From: UBA1081 sp045658165
GTDB taxonomy: Bacteria; Bacillota; Clostridia; Oscillospirales; Acutalibacteraceae
NCBI GenBank assembly: GCA_045658165.1
Contig: JAZOUN010000137.1
Span: 1 to 28,072 of the forward strand
Direction: 5' to 3'
DNA length: 28,072 bases
The position numbers and the translations under genes were made by a program. Numbering within the stretch: the first letter of the stretch is position 1; each line of letters starts with the position of its first letter. Below, piece by piece: positions 1 through 7,747 of the stretch. Under the pieces are notes generated by a model. The model had not been told where the DNA came from. It was given only the letters and a program-made list of their open reading frames with translations, and made no database searches.

Positions 1-1
1 C

Positions 2-640
2 AGCGGTCTGCCGTATTCACTTATTGTTGCACTTATTTCATTCGCAGGTACTCCGCCCGATCTTCTTTCACCCTATTTCCTCAAGAGATTCTCATATAAG
101 CAGATTATGATTTTCTATCAGCTCAGCAGAGCAATCGGTAATGCTGTTATTGCAATTGCTATGTGGACTCTCGGTGATAACCTTGCACTCTGCGGCACAA
201 TCTGTATTGTTGTTCTCTTCTTTATGGAAATGACAAAGACAGTTCCTACAACTGCAGGTCATGATATGGGTGTTCGTATCAACGACTATCAGATGTATCT
301 TTCAGGTGGAAGACTTGAAAGCTTCGGTGGTATTTTCGGTTGGTTCACAGGACCTATCACATCATTCATCGGTCTTATTATTCCTATCTTCCTTCTCAAG
401 TACGGTTTCAACAGTAACTGGGAAATCCTTTTCTTCGACGGTTCAAGAAGAAATATCGTTGTTATTCCCATTATTGTCGATACAATCGGTTTCTTCCTTA
501 TGACAATTCCGTATCTGTTCTGGGATTATGATAACAAGAAACAGAATCTTGTTATGGAAGTCCTTAAACGACGTGCAGAAGTCACCGAAAAGAAGGCAGA
601 AGAAGAAGGTATTTCAACTGCCGGCAGTTATAAAGGATAA
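2..640 (+). CDS. MFS sugar transporter, GPH-like, C-terminal part (5' end outside window)
   Basis: The reading frame is open from base 2 and ends at a TAA at 638-640, so this is the last roughly 212 residues of a longer membrane protein. The first ATG at 107 is not a real start: the frame continues upstream through transporter-like sequence (SGLPYSLIVALISFAG). Several hydrophobic helices are visible, separated by short polar loops, and the protein ends in a charged cytoplasmic tail rich in Lys and Glu. The pattern, including the final helix followed by FWDYDNKKQ, resembles the glycoside-pentoside-hexuronide:cation branch of the major facilitator superfamily, which imports sugars with a cation. 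The substrate cannot be read from this fragment. The LRR gene follows after 14 bp, so the two are probably co-transcribed. An assignment to another MFS branch is possible. Confidence 0.7.
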   Translation, partial: SGLPYSLIVALISFAGTPPDLLSPYFLKRFSYKQIMIFYQLSRAIGNAVIAIAMWTLGDNLALCGTICIVVLFFMEMTKTVPTTAGHDMGVRINDYQMYLSGGRLESFGGIFGWFTGPITSFIGLIIPIFLLKYGFNSNWEILFFDGSRRNIVVIPIIVDTIGFFLMTIPYLFWDYDNKKQNLVMEVLKRRAEVTEKKAEEEGISTAGSYKG

Positions 641-654
641 GAGGTGATAAGTTC

Positions 655-1884
655 ATGAGTAAAAAAGAAAAAAAAGAAAAGAAAGTAAAAGGTGAAGTTC
701 TTCAGGAAGATATTCATCTTGATATTCCCGAAGATGAAATATGGACTTATCAGGTTGAAGGTCTTGCTGCACCTCACATTAACAAACCATATAAATATTA
801 TAATCTTAAAAAAGCAATATTCGTAATTGTTATTCTTGTTGCTGTTTCACTTTCAATTTATTTCAGTGTTATGGCTCTTCAGAATGAAACTTTTGAATAT
901 ACACAGCTTGAAAACGGTTATGAATTCACTAATTTCAGCAATACGGGTTATCTTGACGAACTTGAAATTGATTATGTTGCAGATATTGAGTATATTGCCG
1001 GTAACAACGACCCTGCAACAAACTTCAAGGTTGTTAAGGATGAATCAAAGCCTGTAAAAGCAGTAAGACAGTTTGCACTCAACTGTGACGATAAGATAAA
1101 AACAATCTACATCGGTGAAAATGTTGAGCTTGTTGATGAAAAGGCATTCTATTCATGCTGGGCACTTCAGAATATCGAAGTTGATGAAAATAACCCCAAT
1201 TACTGCGATATTGACGGTGTTCTTTATAATAAGGATATGACAGAGCTTCTTTGCTATCCTTGTGATCATGATGAATATCTTCGTCAGAAATACGGTTATG
1301 AAAAAGAGCTTTATACTGATGAGATCACCCCCGAGTATCAGAGAGATGTTCAGACATATGTTGTACCTTCAACTGTAACAAGACTCGGTGTAATGTGTAT
1401 GAATTACGCAAATCTTCGTGAAATTTATCTTCCTGAAGGTCTTAAGACAATTGAGACGCTCTCTGTTTTTAAACTCCATGAAAGAAAAAATGAGTGGGAA
1501 ACAACACCGTCACTCAGCAATGTCTACACATATAAGAATGACGCTGTAACAGATACTCATTTTACTTCACAGGAAGCTCTCGGTGAAATTTATCTTTCAC
1601 TTCCCGAAGGTCTTGAATTCATCGGCTCTGACGCTTTCAGTTACAATCAGAATCTTCAGTACGTTTATATTCCTTCAAGTATCAAGGAAATCGGACATCA
1701 CGCATTCTGGGATACATGCTATAAAGAAGGCGGCGAAATCGTCGGTGTAAATGTTATGAACGTTGCTGTAAGTGAAGAAGCATTTTCTCAGCTTACAGTA
1801 GGTGATAACTGGATTCCTCAGTATGACTATCTTCTCTTTAAAAAGAATATAGATATCAGCTATTCTGCTCAGCGAGCTGAGTAA
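655..1884 (+). CDS. Membrane-anchored BspA-type leucine-rich-repeat protein
   Basis: 409 residues. A Lys/Glu-rich cytoplasmic N-terminus of about 50 residues is followed by one membrane helix (residues about 54-75) and a large outside domain. The outer domain carries LRR_5 (BspA-like) units, seen as IYIGENVELVDEKAFYSC, IYLPEGLKTIETLSVF, LPEGLEFIGSDAFSYN and VYIPSSIKEIGHHAFWD, spaced irregularly. Such repeats usually bind proteins or glycans at the cell surface. The start is supported by GAGGTGAT about 6 bp upstream. The gene follows the MFS transporter closely and probably shares its transcript, which suggests a partner or sensor role for that transporter; this is inference. There is no enzyme motif. 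The type II membrane topology, not a secreted or cell-wall-anchored form, is the unusual point. Confidence 0.75.
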   Translation: MSKKEKKEKKVKGEVLQEDIHLDIPEDEIWTYQVEGLAAPHINKPYKYYNLKKAIFVIVILVAVSLSIYFSVMALQNETFEYTQLENGYEFTNFSNTGYLDELEIDYVADIEYIAGNNDPATNFKVVKDESKPVKAVRQFALNCDDKIKTIYIGENVELVDEKAFYSCWALQNIEVDENNPNYCDIDGVLYNKDMTELLCYPCDHDEYLRQKYGYEKELYTDEITPEYQRDVQTYVVPSTVTRLGVMCMNYANLREIYLPEGLKTIETLSVFKLHERKNEWETTPSLSNVYTYKNDAVTDTHFTSQEALGEIYLSLPEGLEFIGSDAFSYNQNLQYVYIPSSIKEIGHHAFWDTCYKEGGEIVGVNVMNVAVSEEAFSQLTVGDNWIPQYDYLLFKKNIDISYSAQRAE

Positions 1885-1888
1885 AATC

Positions 1889-1930
1889 AAAAAAAACAGG
1901 CACACTTCATTGTGAAGTGTGCCTTTACTT
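1889..1930. terminator. Bidirectional intrinsic terminator
   Basis: A perfect 12-bp inverted repeat (1898-1909 with 1913-1924, loop TTG) lies between the convergent LRR and whiA genes. A run of eight A on the left (1889-1896) gives a strong U-tract for minus-strand transcripts. The right side has only a short TTTACTT, so termination should be stronger for whiA than for the LRR gene. Confidence 0.9.
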
Positions 1931-1945
1931 AATCTGTTGAAGTTG

Positions 1946-2842
1946 TTATTCAGCTGTTTTATTTGCAGTGTCAATCAGTTTTTTCAGTCTGTGATTTACT
2001 CCTGATCTTGAAATAGGCGTTGACAGACTTGCTCCGAGTTCGGAAAGCGGCATTTCGGGATTTTCAAGCCTGAGTTTTGCAAGTTCTTTCAGTTCGGGAG
2101 ATAATGTATCGAAATTTTTTGTTTCAATCAGCTTTTCAATTGCCTGAATCTGTGCTGCAGCCGCAGCGCAGGTTTTTTTTATGTTAGCATTATCACAGTT
2201 GACTTTTCTGTTTACATTGTTTCTTACATCTTTGAAAATCTTTTCGCCGATGAGTTCAAGAACAGACTGATGTGCACCCATAACAGTAAGTACGTTTTCG
2301 ATGTGACTGCTGTCTTTTATGTAAATCAGATTTATGCCGTTGCGATCTGATAATTTCGGTGTAGCAGGGAAGTCCTCAAACATCTGAATAAGATCACGGC
2401 TTTTGCTGTTGAATGCAACATCAAATTCCAGATGATATTCCTTCTTAGGATCTGTTATGATACCGCAGGCAAGGAAAACACCTCGGAGGAATGCACCGAA
2501 ACAACATTCATTTTCAATGTTAGTTGTCAGCAGTCGCATTGTCTGTTCCGTGCCCGAATATCCCAATTCGTTAAGAATATCCATTCTCTCATCGCTGTTA
2601 TCAACTGAAACAGTGATCTTGCCTGATTTTGAAGTTGTTTCATCAGGTTCGGCAGGAACAAGATATTTTATCGCATTTTTGTACGTCTGAGCAACAAAAT
2701 CATAGTCAGTCATAATGCTGATTTCATCCTTGCTGAAAGCTCTGCCGTAATAAAGCATTCCGTATGCTTCTGCTCTCTGACAGCAAGGATTTTCACATTC
2801 TATTGAACAAAGTTCTTTTTTTACATCTGAAGAAAATGACAT
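1946..2842 (-). CDS. whiA: WhiA family DNA-binding cell-division/sporulation regulator
   Basis: 298 residues, normal length for WhiA. The N-terminal opening MSFSSDVKKELCSI and the LAGLIDADG-homing-endonuclease-like fold that follows (GAFLRGVFLACG near the middle) are typical, as is the C-terminal helix-turn-helix (LSELGASLSTPISRSGVNHRLKKL, residues about 263-286). In actinobacteria WhiA activates sporulation septation genes. In Bacillus it influences division and chromosome segregation. It is the last gene of the hprK-glcK-murB-whiA operon. Its ATG lies 1 bp past the murB stop and has no strong Shine-Dalgarno of its own, so translation is probably coupled to murB. In many Firmicutes rapZ and yvcK sit between murB and whiA; they are missing here. 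Confidence 0.93.
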   Translation of the reverse strand: MSFSSDVKKELCSIECENPCCQRAEAYGMLYYGRAFSKDEISIMTDYDFVAQTYKNAIKYLVPAEPDETTSKSGKITVSVDNSDERMDILNELGYSGTEQTMRLLTTNIENECCFGAFLRGVFLACGIITDPKKEYHLEFDVAFNSKSRDLIQMFEDFPATPKLSDRNGINLIYIKDSSHIENVLTVMGAHQSVLELIGEKIFKDVRNNVNRKVNCDNANIKKTCAAAAAQIQAIEKLIETKNFDTLSPELKELAKLRLENPEMPLSELGASLSTPISRSGVNHRLKKLIDTANKTAE

Positions 2843-2843
2843 A

Positions 2844-3752
2844 TCAATAAATAATTCTTACTTCAGGTTCAAGTGTGACACCTGTGTTGTTTTTTACTGT
2901 TTCTTTTACGTAATCTATAAGAGAAAGGATGTCTTCTGCCGTTGCTGAGTCTTTATTGATTATGAAACCTGCATGTTTTTCGCTTACCTGAGCACCGCCT
3001 ATACTGTAACCTTTAAGATTACACTGTTCAATAAGTGCACCTGCGAAATAACCTTCGGGACGTTTGAATGTGCTGCCTGCACTGGGGAATTCAAGAGGCT
3101 GTTTGTCTTTTCTTCTTCCCATGAGTTCATCCATTTTTGCTCTGATTTCAGTTTTGTCACCTTTTTTAAGGCGGAATTGAGCAGCAGTTATAATGTAATC
3201 TGTATTTTTTGAATAGAAGCTTTTTCTGTATCCAAGGTCAAGATTTTCAGCTGTCAGTTTTCCTGTTGTAAAATCAGGAGCAATATGATGCACGCATGTG
3301 AGCACATCTTTCATTTCTCCGCCGTAGGCACCTGCATTCATAAATACAGCACCGCCGACAGTTCCGGGAATACCGTATGCAAACTCAAGCCCTGTAAGAG
3401 AATTCTCAAGGGCTGTGATGCAGAGTTTTGAAAGGGGAGTGCCTGCAGAACAGGTTATTGTATCACCGTTTACAGTAATGTCGGGATTCATAGATGTTGT
3501 TTTTATAACAACACCTCTGATTCCGTTATCATTTACGAGAAGATTGCTCCCGTTGCCCATTACCATAAAGGGAATGTTATTGTTTTTTGATTTTTCAATG
3601 ACATCTGCAAGTGTTGATTCTGTTTTTGGGAATGCAATTATATCTGCATTGCCTCCGACTTTGAAAGAAGTCTGACGGCTCATGGGTGAATCAATGAGAA
3701 CTTCGCAGTTGTCAGATCTGAGACATTCAGCAAAAGTAAATAAATCTGTCAT
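2844..3752 (-). CDS. murB: UDP-N-acetylenolpyruvoylglucosamine reductase MurB
   Basis: 302 residues. MurB is a cytoplasmic flavoenzyme that reduces UDP-GlcNAc-enolpyruvate to UDP-MurNAc with NADPH in peptidoglycan precursor synthesis. FAD-binding motifs are visible: MGNGSNLLVND near residue 68 and AYGIPGTVGGAVFMNAGAYGGE near 124. The active-site serine loop is SAGSTFKRPEGYFAG near residue 224, and the C-terminal LEPEVRIIY supplies the conserved Glu. The length and lack of the extra E. coli-like domain fit the shorter type II MurB of Gram-positives. The ATG starts 11 bp after the glcK stop, but the upstream sequence has no clear AGGAGG, so coupling to glcK is likely. Confidence 0.95.
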   Translation of the reverse strand: MTDLFTFAECLRSDNCEVLIDSPMSRQTSFKVGGNADIIAFPKTESTLADVIEKSKNNNIPFMVMGNGSNLLVNDNGIRGVVIKTTSMNPDITVNGDTITCSAGTPLSKLCITALENSLTGLEFAYGIPGTVGGAVFMNAGAYGGEMKDVLTCVHHIAPDFTTGKLTAENLDLGYRKSFYSKNTDYIITAAQFRLKKGDKTEIRAKMDELMGRRKDKQPLEFPSAGSTFKRPEGYFAGALIEQCNLKGYSIGGAQVSEKHAGFIINKDSATAEDILSLIDYVKETVKNNTGVTLEPEVRIIY

Positions 3753-3763
3753 GATATAACCGA

Positions 3764-4714
3764 TTATTCAACAAGAAGTGCAGCACCGATGATACCTGCG
3801 TCATTGCCGAGTTCTGCTGCACAGATCTGTGTCTGTTTCTGAGCGTGGAGGCTGTATCTCTGAGCTTCAATGAGCTTTCTGATGGGGCCGAGAAGGTTTT
3901 CTTTTTCGTTACCTACACCGCCGCCTACACAGAGAATTTCGGGCTGGAATGTGTTGATGATGTTTGTCATACCGCAAGCGAGGTAACCCATGTATTTTTC
4001 AACAACCTGCTTTGCTCTTTCGTCACCGGCTCTCATTGCGTCAAATGCAGTTCTGCCGTCAACCTTTGTAATGTCGTTATCAACAATTTCCCACATTTTT
4101 GTGAAAGGATCTTTCTTCATTGCATCCTTTGTCTGCTGAATAAGAGCTGTTGCTGATGAATAACGTTCCCAGCATCCTTTTCGGCCGCAGTTGCACTGTT
4201 CACCGTCGTATACAATAACCATATGGCCCATTTCACCGGCTGCATAGTTAGTGCCTGTAACGAGTTTGCCGTTAACAACGATACCGCTGCCTACACCTGT
4301 ACCGAGTGTGATTGCAATGAAATCCTTAGCGCCTTTACCTACACCTGCAACAGCTTCGCCGAGAGCAGCACAGTTTGCATCGTTATCAAAGTATATGTTC
4401 TTGCAGCCTGTTCTTTCGTTAAGAAGAGCATATGCGGGAACTTTGTCAAATCCGAGATTGTTTGCGAACTCGATGATACCTTTTTCTTTATTTACAGAAC
4501 CGGGAGTACCTACACCGATTGATGTAATATCGTTCATTGTAAGTCCTGCTGAATAAAGAGCATCTTTGATTGTTTTTGCAATATCGTCAAAGATTTCTTC
4601 TGCAGGTCTGGGAGCATTAGTTTTTTCTTTTGCTCTTGCAATAATTTTGTTATTTTCGTCTACAACAGCAGATACGATATTTGTACCGCCGAGATCAACA
4701 CCAATTTTGTACAT
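3764..4714 (-). CDS. glcK: ROK-family glucokinase
   Basis: 316 residues, standard ROK kinase length. It phosphorylates glucose to glucose-6-phosphate with ATP in the cytoplasm. The ATP loop DLGGTN is at residues 7-12. The catalytic aspartate is D112 in the FDNDANCAALGE motif. The sugar-contact EMGH is at 161-164. The ROK zinc-type cysteine motif CNCGRKGCWE is at 174-183, with H164 as the probable fourth ligand. The start has GGAGGAAATACAA before the ATG. It sits 27 bp downstream of hprK in one operon, placing a non-PTS glucose kinase beside the kinase that reads glycolytic state. ROK kinases for other hexoses look similar, so glucose is the likely but not proven substrate. Confidence 0.9.
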   Translation of the reverse strand: MYKIGVDLGGTNIVSAVVDENNKIIARAKEKTNAPRPAEEIFDDIAKTIKDALYSAGLTMNDITSIGVGTPGSVNKEKGIIEFANNLGFDKVPAYALLNERTGCKNIYFDNDANCAALGEAVAGVGKGAKDFIAITLGTGVGSGIVVNGKLVTGTNYAAGEMGHMVIVYDGEQCNCGRKGCWERYSSATALIQQTKDAMKKDPFTKMWEIVDNDITKVDGRTAFDAMRAGDERAKQVVEKYMGYLACGMTNIINTFQPEILCVGGGVGNEKENLLGPIRKLIEAQRYSLHAQKQTQICAAELGNDAGIIGAALLVE

Positions 4715-4741
4715 TTGTATTTCCTCCGAAAAATAATTTTT

Positions 4742-5728
4742 TTATAAATAAGTATCCGGGCCGTTGTTGTTGTCCCAGACCTCAATTTCCTGTTTGATAG
4801 GTTCAAAACCGTCCATGCCGAGGCTTTGCATAAGTTCCTGAGCCGCAACATAACCCATTTTTTTCTGACGGTTTGCAATAGCTGCTGTTTCAATTATGAC
4901 AGAAAGGTTACGGCCGGGTGTTACGGGAACAACTGTTGCAGGAACGCTGATTCCCATAATATTGATATAGTTTTCTTCAAGTCCCATTCTGTCATAAACT
5001 TTACTTGAATCCCAAGGCTCAAGTCTTATAATCATGTCGATTTTTTCAGAAAGTTTTACAGATTCAAGACCGAAAAGTCTGCGTGCATTGATAATACCTA
5101 CACCGCGCACTTCAATAAAATGACGGATATTGTCAGGTGCCTGTCCGACAACTGTTTTTGTAGAAACTTTTCTTATTTCAACAGCGTCATCGGCAATAAG
5201 ACGATGCCCTCTTTTTATAAGTTCAACTGCAGTTTCACTTTTACCTACACCACTGTCACCGACGATAAGAACACCTTCACCGAGAACTTCAACAAGAACG
5301 CCGTGTCGTGTGATTCTGTCTGCCAGTTCAACACCGAGATATGCAATAAGAGAAGCCATGTTTGCAGAAGTGTCATCAGCAGTTCTTATTACCGGAACAG
5401 CATATTCTTCTGCTTTAATGAGAAGTCCTTCAACCGGTTCAAGATTTCGTGTTATGACTACCGCCACAGGATGAGTTGAAAGAAACTTATCAAGACACTG
5501 ATGTCTGTTGCTTGCTGAAAGACTGTTAAGATAACTGATTTCGGTAAAACCGAGCAACTGAATGCGCTCAGGATCAAAATAGTCTTCATAGCCTGCAAGA
5601 ATAAGACCGGGACGGTTTATATCTTTTGATGATATATAAATATCTGCCGGTGATTTAGGTGAGAAAAGTACTTCATAACCGTTATTGCTTATGATTTTTT
5701 CAAGCGAAACGGAATATTTTGTAGTCAT
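4742..5728 (-). CDS. hprK: HPr kinase/phosphorylase
   Basis: 328 residues, slightly longer than the Bacillus enzyme. It phosphorylates Ser46 of HPr when glycolytic intermediates are high and removes it by phosphorolysis, setting carbon catabolite repression. The C-terminal kinase domain shows the conserved H142, the P-loop GDSGVGKS (157-164), the acidic pair D180-D181 in RLIADD, and the family signature IEVRGVGIINARRLFG (206-220). The N-terminal regulatory domain (1-130) is less conserved. The start has the strong site GGAGGGAG 7 bp before the ATG. It is the first gene of the operon and has its own consensus promoter. No ptsH (HPr) gene is seen in the window. Confidence 0.96.
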   Translation of the reverse strand: MTTKYSVSLEKIISNNGYEVLFSPKSPADIYISSKDINRPGLILAGYEDYFDPERIQLLGFTEISYLNSLSASNRHQCLDKFLSTHPVAVVITRNLEPVEGLLIKAEEYAVPVIRTADDTSANMASLIAYLGVELADRITRHGVLVEVLGEGVLIVGDSGVGKSETAVELIKRGHRLIADDAVEIRKVSTKTVVGQAPDNIRHFIEVRGVGIINARRLFGLESVKLSEKIDMIIRLEPWDSSKVYDRMGLEENYINIMGISVPATVVPVTPGRNLSVIIETAAIANRQKKMGYVAAQELMQSLGMDGFEPIKQEIEVWDNNNGPDTYL

Positions 5729-5757
5729 AAAACTCCCTCCTGATATTATTAATATAT

Positions 5758-5786
5758 ATTATATATTAGTTTTTATTACTTTTCAA
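5758..5786 (-). promoter_or_regulatory. Sigma-A promoter of the hprK-glcK-murB-whiA operon
   Basis: On the minus strand TTGAAA (5786-5781) and TATAAT (5763-5758) are separated by 17 bp. Transcription would begin near 5751, leaving a leader of about 23 nt that holds the GGAGGGAG site. No operator is obvious. Confidence 0.8.
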
Positions 5787-5806
5787 TAGCATTAAAAAAA
5801 ATAATA

Positions 5807-5837
5807 AAAAATACGGTCGCTCAATGACCGTATTTTA
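5807..5837 (-). terminator. Intrinsic terminator after the 5857-6666 lipoprotein gene
   Basis: An 11-bp stem (5808-5818 with 5826-5836, 7-nt loop) is followed on the minus strand by a run of U. It isolates the nagB-lipoprotein unit from the hprK promoter just beyond. Confidence 0.85.
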
Positions 5838-5856
5838 TGGATTTTTTTGTTGTTTT

Positions 5857-6666
5857 TTATTCTGCAGGTGAAATCTCATCAAAGAAGTTTTCAGATATCA
5901 GATTTCCCTTTGCATCATATTGGGAAGATGATTTCATGTTGCCGTTTTCAAAGTATTCAAACTTATAATAACTTTCAAGCTCATCGTTGCTGTTATAGTA
6001 TTTTTCGGCAGATAATTTACCGTCTTCGTTGTATTCGAAAGTTGTATATTTGTTCAGTGTTCCGTTTTCGTCAAATGCGCAATACTTTACTGTCTTGTTG
6101 TCGTCATTGTACTCGTAAAGATAGTATTCTTCAAGAGATTCTTTACCGTCATAACGTTCAACTTTTGAAAGAAGGTCTGAATCATTGTAGAAGGAGAGAG
6201 ACTGACCGATTTTTTCATCCTTGTTGTTGTAAACAGTAGAAACCTGAAGTTTTCCGTCTTCATATTCACTTACTGTTTTCTTTTCAAGTTCATCATCATC
6301 TGAATACTGATATGATTCAACGGTGTTTTTTTTGCCGTTTTCGTCAATATTTTCTTTTTTTACAAGCAGATTGTCCTCAGAATACTTCATGAGTGAATGT
6401 TCAATATTTTTTTCATCAGCCCATACAAAGTTTTCAACAAGATTTCCGTTTGTGTCGTAATAATCAATATTGATATTGCCTTCGTCATCAGTATTTGTTT
6501 TTGTGATGAGATTTCCGGTTGTTATCGGTGATGATTTGTCTATTGCCGTAATTATTTTTTCATTGTTGTCAGTTGTTTCTTCTGTAGATGTCTGAATATC
6601 ACAACTGCAAAGTGACAATGTCAGTAATACAGCGGAAACAATCAATAATGTAATTATCTTGTACAA
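5857..6666 (-). CDS. Lipoprotein with YD/MORN-like short tyrosine repeats
   Basis: 269 residues. A lipoprotein signal peptide ends in LSLCSC, with C22 the probable lipidated residue, followed by a Thr/Glu/Asp linker. The rest consists of short repeats of roughly 20 residues with a core like Y-x-x-x-G-x-L-x-x-x-x-x-Y, for example YEDGKLQVSTVYNN, YNDDNKTVKYCAF, YNEDGKLSAEKYYN and YDAKGNLISENFF. This resembles the YD (RHS-type) or YwqK/MORN-like repeat class, which builds a beta-sheet surface. I do not recognise a specific function and see no catalytic motif. AGAGGTGATC precedes the ATG. The gene lies 21 bp after nagB in the same direction and ends at its own terminator, so it is probably expressed from the nagB promoter. 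It is acidic and surface-exposed by prediction. Confidence 0.7.
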   Translation of the reverse strand: MYKIITLLIVSAVLLTLSLCSCDIQTSTEETTDNNEKIITAIDKSSPITTGNLITKTNTDDEGNINIDYYDTNGNLVENFVWADEKNIEHSLMKYSEDNLLVKKENIDENGKKNTVESYQYSDDDELEKKTVSEYEDGKLQVSTVYNNKDEKIGQSLSFYNDSDLLSKVERYDGKESLEEYYLYEYNDDNKTVKYCAFDENGTLNKYTTFEYNEDGKLSAEKYYNSNDELESYYKFEYFENGNMKSSSQYDAKGNLISENFFDEISPAE

Positions 6667-6687
6667 AAAAGATCACCTCTGTGAAAA

Positions 6688-7413
6688 TTAAAGTAATGAA
6701 GCAGCGTCCTTATCTAAGAATACATGTACATTATCATGCTTCTGAAGAATTGAAGCAGGACATGCGGGAGAAATTTCACCCTTTATCATATCATGTATTG
6801 CCTGAGCCTTTGCTTTGCCTTCAGCAATAAGAATAATCTCTTTTGCGTTGATGATTGATTCAACACCCATTGTAATTGCTTCTCTGGGCACATCATTTTC
6901 ACTTTCAAAGTAAATCTTGTTAGCTTCAATTGTGCTGTCTGTAAGTTTTACTTTGTATGTACCTGCTGTGAAAGCATCTGAAGGTTCGTTGAAACCGATA
7001 TGACCGTTTCTGCCTATGCCGAGAACCTGAATGTCAATTCCGCCTGCATCTTTGATTGCAGCGTCATATGATGCACAGTATTCTTCTGCATTTTCGGGGT
7101 TGCCGTCGGGAACATGAACATTTTCTTCTTTAACATCAACATGATTGAAAAGATTCTCATGCATAAAAGTGTAGTAGCTGTTTTTATCTGAAGCAGGGAT
7201 TGAACAGTACTCGTCAAGATTGAATGTCTTTACATCTTTGAAAGAGATTTTTCCTGCATTGCAGTTTTCAATAAGCTTCTTATATGTGGGAACAGGTGAA
7301 GCACCGGTTGCAAGACCGAGAATTGCGTCATTTTTTTCAATTATTTTGTTTGAAATAATTTCTGCTGCTGCATTGCCGATTTCCTGTGAATTGTTGAAAA
7401 TTCTGATATCCAT
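6688..7413 (-). CDS. nagB: Glucosamine-6-phosphate deaminase
   Basis: 241 residues from the chosen start. It converts glucosamine-6-phosphate to fructose-6-phosphate and ammonia, feeding amino sugars into glycolysis. Motifs: phosphate loop GLATGASPVPTY (33-44), NLDEY with D67, and the active-site loop GIGRNGHIGFNEP (132-144) with H138 and E143. Asn where E. coli NagB has Asp141 is normal for Gram-positive NagB. The frame is open 7 codons further up (ATG at 7434), but that ATG lacks a ribosome site and would lie only about 9 nt from the predicted transcription start. The ATG at 7413 has GGAGAG 8 nt upstream. There is no nagA beside it; the partner gene is the lipoprotein. Confidence 0.93.
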   Translation of the reverse strand: MDIRIFNNSQEIGNAAAEIISNKIIEKNDAILGLATGASPVPTYKKLIENCNAGKISFKDVKTFNLDEYCSIPASDKNSYYTFMHENLFNHVDVKEENVHVPDGNPENAEEYCASYDAAIKDAGGIDIQVLGIGRNGHIGFNEPSDAFTAGTYKVKLTDSTIEANKIYFESENDVPREAITMGVESIINAKEIILIAEGKAKAQAIHDMIKGEISPACPASILQKHDNVHVFLDKDAASLL

Positions 7414-7449
7414 TTTGTTAACTCTCCATTGCATAATTTTTCTTATGAA

Positions 7450-7478
7450 AGTTTAACATAACGGGAAAAATTTTTCAA
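7450..7478 (-). promoter_or_regulatory. Probable promoter of nagB
   Basis: On the minus strand TTGAAA (7478-7473) and TAAACT (7455-7450) lie 17 bp apart. The predicted start near 7443 gives a leader of about 30 nt to the ATG at 7413 and excludes the longer reading frame as a good start. Confidence 0.6.
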
Positions 7479-7591
7479 TTGTTTTTACTGATTTTTTTAA
7501 TATTTTTTCCTTACGGGAATATATTGATTTATATCATCTTATATCATCTTAAGCTTTACGGAAAATTGAATAATCGGTGAAAATATATCCG

Positions 7592-7655
7592 AATGTCAAA
7601 AAATGGAAATTATTTCTGAAACACTATTGACAAATAATCTCAGATGTGGTAATAT
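7592..7655 (+). promoter_or_regulatory. spo0A promoter with two 0A-box-like sites
   Basis: TTGACA (7627-7632), 17 bp, TAATAT (7650-7655) with TGG just before the -10. Two sequences resemble the Spo0A box TTTGTCRAA: TGTCAAA on the plus strand at 7594-7600 (7 of 9 over the full site), and TTTGTCAAT read on the minus strand at 7634-7626 (8 of 9), which overlaps the -35. The second overlap partly follows from TTGACA itself. Autoregulation is an inference. The rest of the 7414-7747 gap is AT-rich and includes a 10-bp tandem duplication (ATATCATCTT) at 7531-7550. Confidence 0.55.
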
Positions 7656-7706
7656 ATGGCAGGAATTGGGAATGGTGAAAAGAAAATGAGTGGAAATCAA
7701 TAAAAA

Positions 7707-7725
7707 CTGTCGGTGAAAACCGCAG
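7707..7725 (+). other. Small GAAA-tetraloop hairpin in the spo0A leader
   Basis: In the predicted leader RNA of about 86 nt, CTG/CAG and CGGT/ACCG pair around a GAAA loop with one bulged U, 8 nt before AAAGGA. The stem is short. It could stabilise the 5' end or position the ribosome site. I see no known riboswitch pattern. Confidence 0.35.
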
Positions 7726-7747
7726 AACCAAGAAAGGATAATATAAA

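Noticed and set aside
7000..7025. Asn in place of the catalytic Asp141 of E. coli NagB
   Set aside because: The GIGRNGHIGFNEP form is usual for Bacillus and other Gram-positive NagB proteins, so it is not a defect.
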